Positions 1 to 6,646 of a DNA stretch of 7,701 nucleotides are shown one piece after another. The notes beneath the pieces are model-generated. The model was not told the origin of the DNA. It saw only the letters and a program-made list of their open reading frames with translations, and ran no database searches. This DNA is from DATEPR01 sp036279295 (lineage in GTDB: Bacteria > Actinomycetota > Actinomycetes > Mycobacteriales > Pseudonocardiaceae). The translations under genes and the position numbers were made by a program. The stretch spans positions 1 to 7,701 of the forward strand of contig DASUJK010000001.1 of the NCBI GenBank assembly GCA_036279295.1, given 5' to 3'. Numbering within the stretch: the first letter of the stretch is position 1; each line of letters begins with the position of its first letter.

Positions 1-389
1 ACCAGGTTGCCTGCTGGGTCACGGAAGGCGCAGTCGCGGACGCCGTAAGGCTGCTCGGTGGGCTCCTGGACGACCTCGGCCTCGGTGGCCTGCACGCGTT
101 CGAAGGTGCCGTCGAGGTCGTCGGTCGCCAGCAGGATCCAGCCGTAGGTGCCCTTGGCCATCATCTCGGTGATGGTGCGGCGCTCGTCGTCGGTGATACC
201 CGGATCGATCGCCGGTGGGGCGAGCAGGATCGAGGTGTCGGGCTGGCCGGCCGGACCGACGGTGATCCAGCGCATCCTGCCGTTGCCCACGTCCTGACGG
301 ACCTCGAAGCCGAGAACGTCGCGGTAGAAGGCCAGCGATGCGTCCGGATCCTCGTGCGGGAGAACGGTGGTGTGAATGCTGATGTCCAT
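1..389 (-). CDS. VOC-family (glyoxalase/bleomycin resistance fold) protein, C-terminus cut by window edge
   Basis: The frame opens at an ATG whose complement is at 387-389, giving MDISIHTTVLPHEDPDASL, and stays open to base 1, so about 129 residues are visible. The opening pattern (hydrophobic strand, DPDASLAFYRDVLGFEVR, then a strand ending MRWITVG near residue 45) and the closing EPTEQPYGVRDCAFRDPAGN near residues 110-129 are the two halves of a VOC domain. Relatives of this subfamily are about 135-145 residues, so probably only 10-15 residues are missing. VOC proteins are usually cytoplasmic; members include glyoxalases, dioxygenases and antibiotic-binding proteins, and nothing here fixes the substrate. 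The start lies 5 bases after the stop of the AraC gene on the same strand, so the two are probably cotranscribed and translationally coupled. No strong ribosome-binding site is visible, which fits coupling. Confidence 0.88.
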   Translation of the reverse strand, partial: MDISIHTTVLPHEDPDASLAFYRDVLGFEVRQDVGNGRMRWITVGPAGQPDTSILLAPPAIDPGITDDERRTITEMMAKGTYGWILLATDDLDGTFERVQATEAEVVQEPTEQPYGVRDCAFRDPAGNL

Positions 390-394
390 GCCGA

Positions 395-844
395 TCACGC
401 TAGCTGCGGCTCGAGCGCCGGTGCTTCTCGATTCCTGACCGGTCTGGTGACCTGCTTGGCCACGCACGACGGCAGCCCGGCCGTCGCCTGGGCCGCCTCC
501 CGCCGGTAGGTGCTCGGCGACATGCCGGCAAGTTCGCTGAACCGGGTGCTGAAGGTACCCAGTGACGAGCAGCCGACCGCGAAACAGACCTCGGTGACGC
601 TGAGGTCGCCACGCCGCAGCAGCGCCATCGCGCGCTCGATCCGGCGGGTCATCAGGTAGCTGTACGGCGACTCGCCGTAGGCCAGTCGGAACTGCCGGGA
701 CAGGTGCCCGGCCGACATGTGCGCGCCACGGGCCAGCGCCTCGACGTCCAGCGGCTGGGTGTACTCCCGGTCGATCCGGTCCCGCACACGGCGCAGGGTC
801 GCGAGGTCGCGCAGGTGATCCGCCGACGCGGGTCTGCTCGTCAC
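395..844 (-). CDS. AraC-family HTH transcriptional regulator (short, DNA-binding domain only)
   Basis: The protein is 149 residues from a GTG start (complement at 842-844), beginning VTSRPASADHL. Residues about 12-115 are a complete AraC-type double helix-turn-helix: RRVRDRIDREY, then LDVEALARGAHMSAGHLSRQFR (first HTH), YLMTRRIERAMALLRR, and VTEVCFAVGCSSLGTFSTRF (second HTH), closing at SPSTYRRE. There is no separate ligand-binding domain; the last 35 residues look like a disordered tail. The frame stays open upstream, and an ATG at 881-883 would add 13 residues. I prefer the GTG because TSRPASADHL is where I recall relatives of this regulator starting, but neither start has a convincing ribosome-binding site. 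The gene precedes and nearly touches the VOC gene, a regulator/target pair I recall as common in actinomycetes, so it probably controls that gene and itself. Confidence 0.87.
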   Translation of the reverse strand: MTSRPASADHLRDLATLRRVRDRIDREYTQPLDVEALARGAHMSAGHLSRQFRLAYGESPYSYLMTRRIERAMALLRRGDLSVTEVCFAVGCSSLGTFSTRFSELAGMSPSTYRREAAQATAGLPSCVAKQVTRPVRNREAPALEPQLA

Positions 845-868
845 ACCACGACCGTACGTCACACCGCG
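839..868. repeat. Tandem 12-base direct repeat at the AraC gene start (possible operator)
   Basis: CGTCACACCACG at 839-850 recurs as CGTCACACCGCG at 857-868, an 11/12 match with an 18-base period. AraC-type regulators usually bind tandem direct repeats through their two HTH motifs, so this could be an autoregulatory site. The first copy contains the proposed GTG start. If translation instead begins at 883, both copies are coding and give the peptide repeat RGVT-YG-RGVT, so the repeat might only reflect protein sequence. Confidence 0.35.
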
Positions 869-870
869 AT

Positions 871-912
871 CGATGCCGAGCATCGCGCACCGGGTAACAG
901 GCTGGTTCCAGC
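871..912. promoter_or_regulatory. Two inverted repeats in the AraC/membrane-protein divergent intergenic region
   Basis: CGATGC-CGA-GCATCG at 871-885 is a perfect 6-3-6 inverted repeat. GCTGG-TT-CCAGC at 901-912 is a perfect 5-2-5 palindrome. Both lie in the 84-base gap between the divergent AraC gene and the plus-strand membrane-protein gene, so they are candidate operators for either side. The first overlaps the alternative ATG of the AraC gene. Short perfect repeats arise often by chance in GC-rich DNA, so support is modest. Confidence 0.3.
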
Positions 913-928
913 GTGCGACACTGCAAAT

Positions 929-1333
929 ATGGAACTGACGTGGGAAAGCTGGTCGCGCGGCATCCATCCACACGGCATCATCTGCGGTTTCCTCATGGCA
1001 GCGTGGGCATTCTGGACACGCAACTGGGACATACCGGCACCGATCATCGCAGTCTTCCTGTTTCTCCCGTATGCCACCGTGTCCGGGTTCGCCACCGCAC
1101 GGCGGCACGGTGTCGAGGCCGGCATGCTGGCCGGCTCGGCCACCGCGATGACCGGGCACGTGATCGTCTTCGCGGCAACGGTGTTGTATGCGGCGTTGCG
1201 GCAGCCATGGCAGATCACGCTGATCTGGCTCGCCGCCGGCGCGCTGCTGCTGGGCCTGATCGGTCTGCTCGGCGTGTTCTTCGGCTGGTTCGGCGGCCTG
1301 ATCGCGAAGGCCGTGTGGTCACTGCCGTCCTGA
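929..1333 (+). CDS. Small four-helix integral membrane protein of unknown function
   Basis: The 134-residue protein begins MELTWESWSRGIHPHG. Four hydrophobic segments stand out: about 15-30 (GIICGFLMAAWAFW), 35-55 (IPAPIIAVFLFLPYATVSGF), 63-90 (a Gly/Ala-rich helix with GHVIVF) and 96-129 (LIWLAAGALLLGLIGLLG onward). A short basic loop (ARRHG, 57-61) separates helices two and three and is probably cytoplasmic. It has no signal peptide, enzyme motif or recognisable family, so it is simply a predicted inner-membrane protein. The frame extends upstream into the AraC gene, but that part is antisense to a conserved domain and the ATG at 929 starts the hydrophobic protein cleanly. No ribosome-binding site precedes the ATG; GACACT at 917-922 is a possible -10 for a leaderless transcript. 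The 3' end overlaps the TetR remnant on the other strand by 15 bases. Confidence 0.75.
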   Translation: MELTWESWSRGIHPHGIICGFLMAAWAFWTRNWDIPAPIIAVFLFLPYATVSGFATARRHGVEAGMLAGSATAMTGHVIVFAATVLYAALRQPWQITLIWLAAGALLLGLIGLLGVFFGWFGGLIAKAVWSLPS

Positions 1334-1810
1334 CGGCCCGGTCATGTGCTCGTCCAGGTGCTCGGCCAGGCCGAGCACACCGGTGACGATCTCCTGCTCG
1401 GTCGGCGCGTTGTCCGGGTCGACGAGCCACTGCACGAGCACCCCGGACATCAGCGCCAGTTGCACCGAGCCGACGGTCCGTTCGGCTCGCTCGCCCAGGG
1501 TGTGTTCCGCGACGCCGAGCAGGCCTGCGGCCAGTCCGCTGCGGCCCTGCCGCATGCTCTCGGCAACAAGCGCCCGCAGTTTCGGTGAGTGTTCGGCCTG
1601 GACGGCCGCCTCGATGGTGGCCAGCCACAGCCACCGGTTGGCCGCGTAGGACGCGACGACCTGGCGCCAGAACGCCTCGTACTGCTCGCGTGGGCCTGCG
1701 TCAGCGGTCACGGCGGCCCGGACCGCGCCTTCCGCTTCCGTGCCCCAGGCTTCCATCGCCTGCGTGAACGCGTCGATCAGCAGCGCCTCGCGGGAGCCGA
1801 AGTGGTAACC
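1319..1810 (-). pseudogene. TetR/AcrR-family regulator remnant, DNA-binding N-terminus deleted
   Basis: About 163 residues of a TetR regulator survive. The frame is recognisable from GYHFGSREALLIDAF, the end of the TetR HTH helix and start of helix 4, through an all-helical ligand domain (FWRQVVASYAANRWLWLATIEAA, then RQGRSGLAAGLLG, VQLALMSGVLVQWL, VTGVLGLAEHLDEHM) to a TGA at 1319-1321. TetR proteins are usually about 190-220 residues with the HTH in the first 45; here everything before the YHF motif is missing. Upstream of about 1810 the same minus-strand frame stays open but reads the complement of a monooxygenase on the other strand, which is not TetR sequence. The protein therefore cannot bind DNA as a TetR repressor. 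The loss is best explained by one deletion that also took the 5' end of the adjacent monooxygenase. In the intact ancestor this regulator probably repressed that divergent enzyme gene. Confidence 0.85.
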
Positions 1811-1816
1811 GACCTG
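1808..1816. other. Deletion junction joining a TetR gene to an FAD monooxygenase gene
   Basis: Left of this point the minus strand encodes the TetR YHF motif (1799-1807, with its preceding Gly at 1808-1810). Right of it the plus strand encodes DLVVGADG, starting with Asp at 1811-1813. Two conserved motifs, each normally well inside its protein, are back to back with almost no sequence between them. No inserted element or target-site duplication is visible, which favours a simple deletion. The exact breakpoint could lie a few bases either side. Confidence 0.7.
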
Positions 1817-2565
1817 GTGGTCGGCGCCGACGGGCTGCACTCCGCCGTGCGCGGGTTGGCGTTCGAGAGTTCGTTCCGGCACGACCTCGGGCTGTGCATC
1901 GCCGGATTCGCCATGCCCAACAGCTTCGGCATCGACCACAGTGGACTGATCTACAACGAGCCCGGCCGGATGGTGATGGTGAGCAGCGGTCGGGACACCG
2001 CGTCGCCATCCGTCGGCCTGCTGTTCGCGACCGACGTACCCGACCATCACCGACGAGACGATCAGAAGCGAGTCCTGGTCGAACATTTCGGCGGTCTCGG
2101 CAGGCAGGTGCCGGCAATCCTGGACGCGTTGCGCGACACCGAGGAGCCGTACTTCGACACGATCGGCCAGATCCGGATGGACCGGGCGGCAACGGCACCG
2201 GGCACGCGATGCTCGGCGCGTACACCCTGGCCGGTGAACTCGCGCTGGCCGACGGTGACCACCGGATCGCCTACCGGCGCTACGAGCAGATCATGCGGCC
2301 GCTGGTGGCCAGGTCACAGAAGACGGCGGCCGGTGCGGGCGCCTTCCTCACACCGTCCACCGAGCGCAAGATCCGGAACCGCAACCTCATGTTCCGGTTT
2401 CTGTCGGCGCGAGCGCCGGCCGGCCCGTTCGGCTGGTTGGCCAAGCGGACCGCCAACACCGGCGCCCTGCGCGACTACCCGCTGCCCGAGTCGACAGGTC
2501 AGCGTGAGTCGCGCGCCTTGGGCAGTAGCCAGCCTGGGTGTTCGCCGTCCACCAGGTCCTCGTAG
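1811..2565 (+). pseudogene. FAD-dependent monooxygenase (aromatic hydroxylase type) remnant, N-terminus missing and frameshifted
   Basis: Homology starts at DLVVGADGLHSAVR, the DG motif that normally lies near residue 150 of a roughly 400-residue flavoprotein hydroxylase, so the GxGxxG dinucleotide-binding half is gone. The frame runs well to IGQIRMDR at 2162-2185. It then jumps to another frame at about 2188, where GNGTGHAMLGAYTLAGELALADGD resumes the family, followed by RRYEQIMRPLV, a C-terminal helix region and LRDYPLP at about 2490. The second FAD motif (GDA followed by a Pro-rich turn), expected between the two frames, is missing: about 20 codons were lost out of frame. The resumed frame reads on to a TAG at 2563-2565, 67 bases into the convergent acetyltransferase gene, so the original stop may also have changed. 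Intact relatives use NAD(P)H and FAD to hydroxylate aromatic or antibiotic substrates. This copy cannot be functional. Confidence 0.85.
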
Positions 2566-2816
2566 CCCGGATTGCGCGCCACGAAATCGGTGATGTATCC
2601 GCAGTAGTTGGTGAACGTCCGCCCGTGCGCGGCCACGTCGTCCAGCGCCGCCCTGACCAGTTTCGCGGCCACACCGCGACCCCGGAAGTCGGGGCGCACG
2701 TTGGTGTGCGTGAAGACCGTCCGGTCGCCCCGCTCCTCGTACACGACCACGCCGACGACCTGGTCGCCGACCAGTGCCTCGTAGCTGCCAGCCTCGGTGT
2801 TCTGCCGAACCGTCAT
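2499..2816 (-). CDS. Small GNAT-like N-acetyltransferase (Acetyltransf_CG / YjdJ type)
   Basis: The 105-residue protein starts MTVRQNTEAGSYEALVGD. It has the compact layout of the single-domain Acetyltransf_CG group: strands with VVGVVVYEERG (20-30) and VFTHTNVRPDFRGRGVA (34-50), in which R45-G46-R47-G48-V49-A50 is the acetyl-CoA pyrophosphate loop, then a helix AAKLVRAALDDVAAHG (50-65) and FVARNPGYEDLVD (78-90), matching the family's closing HPEY-like motif. The family's usual C-terminal region continues to WLLPK near residue 100. The ATG at 2814-2816 is preceded by a purine-rich GGCGAG about 10 bases upstream; a GTG two codons earlier and an ATG at 2870 are alternatives. The physiological acceptor of these proteins is mostly unknown. 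The gene is the same strand as, and 82 bases downstream of, the ABC-F gene, so they may share a transcript, but a palindrome lies between them. Confidence 0.82.
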   Translation of the reverse strand: MTVRQNTEAGSYEALVGDQVVGVVVYEERGDRTVFTHTNVRPDFRGRGVAAKLVRAALDDVAAHGRTFTNYCGYITDFVARNPGYEDLVDGEHPGWLLPKARDSR

Positions 2817-2882
2817 GTCCACGGTGCTCGCCTGCCCTTCACCGAACAGAACACCGCCCGGCCGGCACACATTCCACTTGGT

Positions 2883-2898
2883 TGGACCTTTTGGTCCA
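2883..2898. promoter_or_regulatory. Perfect palindrome between ABC-F and acetyltransferase genes (terminator or operator)
   Basis: TGGACC-TTTT-GGTCCA is a perfect 6-4-6 inverted repeat that begins at the base immediately after the ABC-F stop codon on the minus strand. As RNA from that strand it would be a 6-bp stem with an AAAA loop. No U-run follows, so an intrinsic terminator would be of the tail-less kind reported for actinobacteria. It could instead be a repressor site about 67 bases upstream of the acetyltransferase start. A second short repeat, CCA-CT-TGG at 2875-2882, abuts it. Confidence 0.5.
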
Positions 2899-4530
<1,632 letters not shown>

Positions 4531-4537
4531 GAGGGCA

Positions 4538-4595
4538 CTCCAGAACCAGAGTCGGGGCGCGCGGGACCGCGCGATGCCAGCCGTGGGTTCTAGAG
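4538..4595 (-). promoter_or_regulatory. Predicted translational attenuator sequestering the ABC-F ribosome-binding site
   Basis: On the minus strand CTCTAGAACC (4595 to 4586) can pair with GGTTCTGGAG (4547 to 4538): ten consecutive pairs with one G-U. The downstream arm contains the GGAG ribosome-binding site of the ABC-F gene. The upstream arm contains the last sense codon and the stop codon of a four-codon reading frame. The 38-base loop holds a second hairpin, CGCGCG-GTCC-CGCGCG (4573 to 4558). A ribosome held on the short frame would mask the upstream arm and free GGAG, which is the logic of drug-inducible leaders of erm-type and some ABC-F genes. No U-run follows the inner hairpin, so I favour control of translation over transcription termination. 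Confidence 0.6.
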
Positions 4596-4604
4596 AATGC
4601 GCAT
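4590..4604 (-). CDS. Four-codon leader peptide (M-R-I-L) upstream of the ABC-F gene
   Basis: ATG CGC ATT CTC TAG reads from 4604 down to 4590, ending 59 bases before the ABC-F start codon. Its CTC-TAG lies in the arm that pairs with the ABC-F ribosome-binding site. There is no Shine-Dalgarno sequence before it, but a -10-like CAGACT ends six bases upstream, so the transcript may begin exactly at this ATG and be translated leaderless. Met-Arg-hydrophobic openings are known among macrolide-sensing leader peptides (for example MRL-type). A frame this short can occur by chance; the support comes from its placement. Confidence 0.45.
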   Translation of the reverse strand: MRIL

Positions 4605-4610
4605 GCCAGC

Positions 4611-4650
4611 AGTCTGTGGCACGACGCACGACGCGGCAACTGATTATTTT
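4611..4650 (-). promoter_or_regulatory. Candidate WhiB7/WblC-type promoter of the ABC-F transcript
   Basis: Reading the minus strand from 4650: AAAATAAT (4650 to 4643), three bases, TTGCCG (4639 to 4634), a 17-base spacer, CAGACT (4616 to 4611), then six bases to the leader ATG at 4604. TTGCCG keeps the TTG of a -35 element and CAGACT keeps the A and final T important in actinobacterial -10 elements. An AT-rich block just upstream of the -35 is the known signature of WhiB7 (WblC in Streptomyces) promoters, which serve antibiotic-inducible genes including ABC-F and acetyltransferase genes. It is the most AT-rich spot in this intergenic region. Confidence 0.5.
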
Positions 4651-4655
4651 CGGTT

Positions 4656-4672
4656 GGAGCGCCGGCCGCTCC
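4656..4672. promoter_or_regulatory. Inverted repeat in the divergent ABC-F/dehydrogenase intergenic region
   Basis: GGAGCG-CCGGC-CGCTCC is a perfect 6-5-6 inverted repeat. It lies just upstream of the proposed ABC-F promoter and immediately before a possible -10 (GATACT, 4680-4685) of the plus-strand dehydrogenase gene, so it could bind a regulator affecting the latter. Such repeats are common by chance at this GC content. Confidence 0.3.
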
Positions 4673-4692
4673 GGTACCCGATACTCGACGGC

Positions 4693-5739
4693 ATGGTCGA
4701 CACGATGCTCGCGGGACGCATGAACTTCGCCAAGCAGCACTTCGAGGTCGAGGAGGTACCGATCCCCCAGCCCGCCGACGACGAGGTCCGCGTCGCCGTG
4801 GCGGCGGCCGGTGTGTGCCTGTCGGACCTGCACCTGATCGACGGCACGCTGGGTATCGGCGCCGAGCACACGGTGACACTGGGCCACGAGGTGGCCGGCA
4901 CCGTCGAGGCCGTCGGCCCCGCGGTGCCGGACGACGTGGTGGTCGGGCAGCGGGTGGCGTTGCAGGCCGGCCAGTCGTGTGGCCGGTGCGCGGCCTGCGT
5001 GCGGCGGCGGCCGTTCTGCATGGCGCCGATGACGCGTGGTGTGCAGTACGACGGCGGGTGGGCGGAGTTCGCCCTGGCCCGCCACGACACGTTGGTCCCC
5101 ATCCCGGACGAGCTGCCGTTCGACCAGGCCGCGATCATCCCGGACGCGGTGTCCACCCCGTACGCGGCGATCGTGGCGACGGCGCAGGTGCGGCCTGCGC
5201 AGGCCGTTGGCGTGTGGGGTGTCGGCGGGCTGGGCGCGCACGGGGTGCAGTTGCTGCGGATGGCGGGCGCGGCGCCGATCATCGCGGTGGATCCGCTGCC
5301 CGGCGCCAGGGAGCGGGCGCTGGCCTTCGGCGCCGACATCGCACTCGACCCTGGCGCCGACGACCTGGTCGGCCAGGTCTACGCGGCGACCGGTGGCCGT
5401 GGCCTGGACTTCGCGTTCGACTTCGCGGGCGTGGCGGCGGTGCGTGAGCAGGCCGACGCGACACTCGCACCCGGTGGCGCGCTGGTCCTCGTCGGCCTGA
5501 CCGCGGCGCCACTGGCCATCACCAACGGCACCGCGTTCAGCGTGCGCAGGCACCGGCTGCTCGGGCACTACGGTTCGGCGCCACAGCACGTCGAGGAACT
5601 GGTGGCGCTGATGGGTTATCGCAGGCTGGACCTGTCGAAGTCGATCAGCGGGCACATTCCGCTTGCCGACGCACACGACGCGGTGCGCCAACTCGCCGAC
5701 AAGGTGGGCGACCCGATCCGGCTCATTCTGGTGCCCTGA
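4693..5739 (+). CDS. Zinc-dependent medium-chain alcohol dehydrogenase (MDR superfamily)
   Basis: From the ATG at 4693 the protein is 348 residues, normal for MDR dehydrogenases. The GroES-like catalytic domain carries the active-site zinc ligands C42 (GVCLSDLH) and H65-E66 (GHEVAG); D151 in IIPDAVSTPYAA is the likely third ligand. A structural-zinc lobe has C96, C99, C102 and C109, with six residues before the last Cys where seven is usual. The Rossmann domain starts at GVWGVGGLGAHG (GxGGxG at 176-181) and the end is IRLILVP. The reaction is presumably NAD(P)-dependent oxidation of an alcohol or reduction of a carbonyl; the substrate is unknown. ATGs at 4705 and 4720 are alternative starts: there is no clear ribosome-binding site at 4693, but GATACT at 4680-4685 could give a leaderless transcript there. 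Its 3' end overlaps the convergent LysR gene by 17 bases. Confidence 0.9.
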   Translation: MVDTMLAGRMNFAKQHFEVEEVPIPQPADDEVRVAVAAAGVCLSDLHLIDGTLGIGAEHTVTLGHEVAGTVEAVGPAVPDDVVVGQRVALQAGQSCGRCAACVRRRPFCMAPMTRGVQYDGGWAEFALARHDTLVPIPDELPFDQAAIIPDAVSTPYAAIVATAQVRPAQAVGVWGVGGLGAHGVQLLRMAGAAPIIAVDPLPGARERALAFGADIALDPGADDLVGQVYAATGGRGLDFAFDFAGVAAVREQADATLAPGGALVLVGLTAAPLAITNGTAFSVRRHRLLGHYGSAPQHVEELVALMGYRRLDLSKSISGHIPLADAHDAVRQLADKVGDPIRLILVP

Positions 5740-6622
5740 TCGCGGATCGGCAGGCACGGACGTAGGCCGCGACCAGCGGCCTGCGGTCGTCCCGCCGCCA
5801 CGCCAGCGCGAGCCGACACGGCGCGACACCACGCACCGGACGAGTCACCACATCACCCCTGGCCAGCAACGGCGCGTTCCCCGCTGCCAGCAGACAGACA
5901 CCCCGACCGTCGACCAGCGCCTCATATGTCTCGTCCGCGCTGGCGATCTCGTCACCGACCACCGGCGCGACACCGTGCCGCTCGTCCATCGCCAGCCAGT
6001 AGTCCCGCAGCTGTCCTGCGCTCTCCGGCAGCGCGAGGAACGGTTCGGTCAGCAGGTCAGCGAAGTCGACAACCTCCTTGGCTGCCAACGGATGTGTCTG
6101 CGGCAGCGCGACCAGCCGCTGCTCCTCGGCGACCACCAGCCACGCGTACCGCGCTTCGTCCGGGATCGGCAGCCACACGAACGCGACATCACTCGACCCG
6201 TCGGCCAGCCCGGCGGTCGCGTCGTACCAGCCGACATGGTGCAGCGTCAGGACCGCGTGGGGCTGTTCCTCGGTGAACCGGGACCTGATCGCCGGCAGCA
6301 TGCCGCCACGGCCGGGGCTGGTGCTCATGCCGACCACGACCGTCGCGCGCTGGCCTGCTTTCGCCTGTTCCACCGCCGCCTGCGCGGTGTCCCACGCGGC
6401 CAGCACCTCCCTGGCCCCGGGCAGCAGCGCGCTGCCGGCCGGGGTGAGCCGCACATCGCGGCGATCCCGGTCGAACAGCGGCGTGCCGAGTTGTCGCTCC
6501 AGCATCCGGATCTGCTTGCTGAGCGCCGGTTGCGACACGAACAGCCGCTCGGCGGCCCGGGTGAAGTGCAGTTCGTCGGCAATCGCGACGAAGTAGCGCA
6601 GGTCTCGACCGTGCACATCCAT
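5723..6622 (-). CDS. LysR-family transcriptional regulator
   Basis: The 299-residue protein starts MDVHGRDLRYFVAIADELHF at an ATG whose complement is 6620-6622; a TTG two codons upstream is the only nearby alternative. Residues about 6-65 form the LysR winged HTH, with FTRAAERLFVSQPALSKQIRM as the core and LFDRDRRDVRLTPAG as the wing. A linker helix follows (about 66-90), then a periplasmic-binding-protein-like effector domain from VVVGMSTSPGRGG to the C-terminus, of normal length. LysR regulators are usually tetramers that respond to a small metabolite and control a divergent target. The divergent neighbour here, 60 bases away, is the short-chain dehydrogenase/F420-type oxidoreductase pair, the likely target. 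The 3' end overlaps the dehydrogenase gene tail to tail, with no terminator between. The effector cannot be read from the sequence. Confidence 0.93.
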   Translation of the reverse strand: MDVHGRDLRYFVAIADELHFTRAAERLFVSQPALSKQIRMLERQLGTPLFDRDRRDVRLTPAGSALLPGAREVLAAWDTAQAAVEQAKAGQRATVVVGMSTSPGRGGMLPAIRSRFTEEQPHAVLTLHHVGWYDATAGLADGSSDVAFVWLPIPDEARYAWLVVAEEQRLVALPQTHPLAAKEVVDFADLLTEPFLALPESAGQLRDYWLAMDERHGVAPVVGDEIASADETYEALVDGRGVCLLAAGNAPLLARGDVVTRPVRGVAPCRLALAWRRDDRRPLVAAYVRACRSAIRAPE

Positions 6623-6635
6623 AACCAATGGTAAT
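6620..6635. promoter_or_regulatory. LysR-type T-N11-A box overlapping the LysR start codon
   Basis: ATAACCAATGGTAAT (6621-6635) is a near-perfect dyad centred on ACCA-A-TGGT, with T6622 and A6634 exactly 11 bases apart, the classic LysR box. It lies between the divergent LysR and short-chain dehydrogenase genes and touches the LysR ATG, as expected of a site for autorepression and control of the divergent gene. It is clearly more AT-rich than its surroundings. Confidence 0.6.
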
Positions 6636-6646
6636 CACACCGGATC

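Noticed and set aside
704..928. Upstream extension of the plus-strand membrane protein into the AraC gene
   Set aside because: The extension is the complement of conserved AraC HTH codons. The hydrophobic protein starts naturally at the ATG at 929.
845..1159. N-terminal extension of the AraC protein to a start at 1159
   Set aside because: This part is antisense to the membrane-protein gene, has low-complexity Cys/Arg-rich composition, and the AraC domain needs none of it.
1800..1820. Insertion sequence or transposon remnant at the TetR/monooxygenase junction
   Set aside because: No transposase fragment, terminal inverted repeat or target duplication is visible; a plain deletion explains the geometry.
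4574..4610. Direct repeat ATGCCAGC at 4574-4581 and 4603-4610 as a regulator site
   Set aside because: Eight bases with a 29-base period is within chance, and the second copy overlaps the leader ATG, which has a better explanation.
5723..5739. Bidirectional terminator where the dehydrogenase and LysR genes converge
   Set aside because: The coding ends overlap by 17 bases and I find no inverted repeat with a T-rich flank there.
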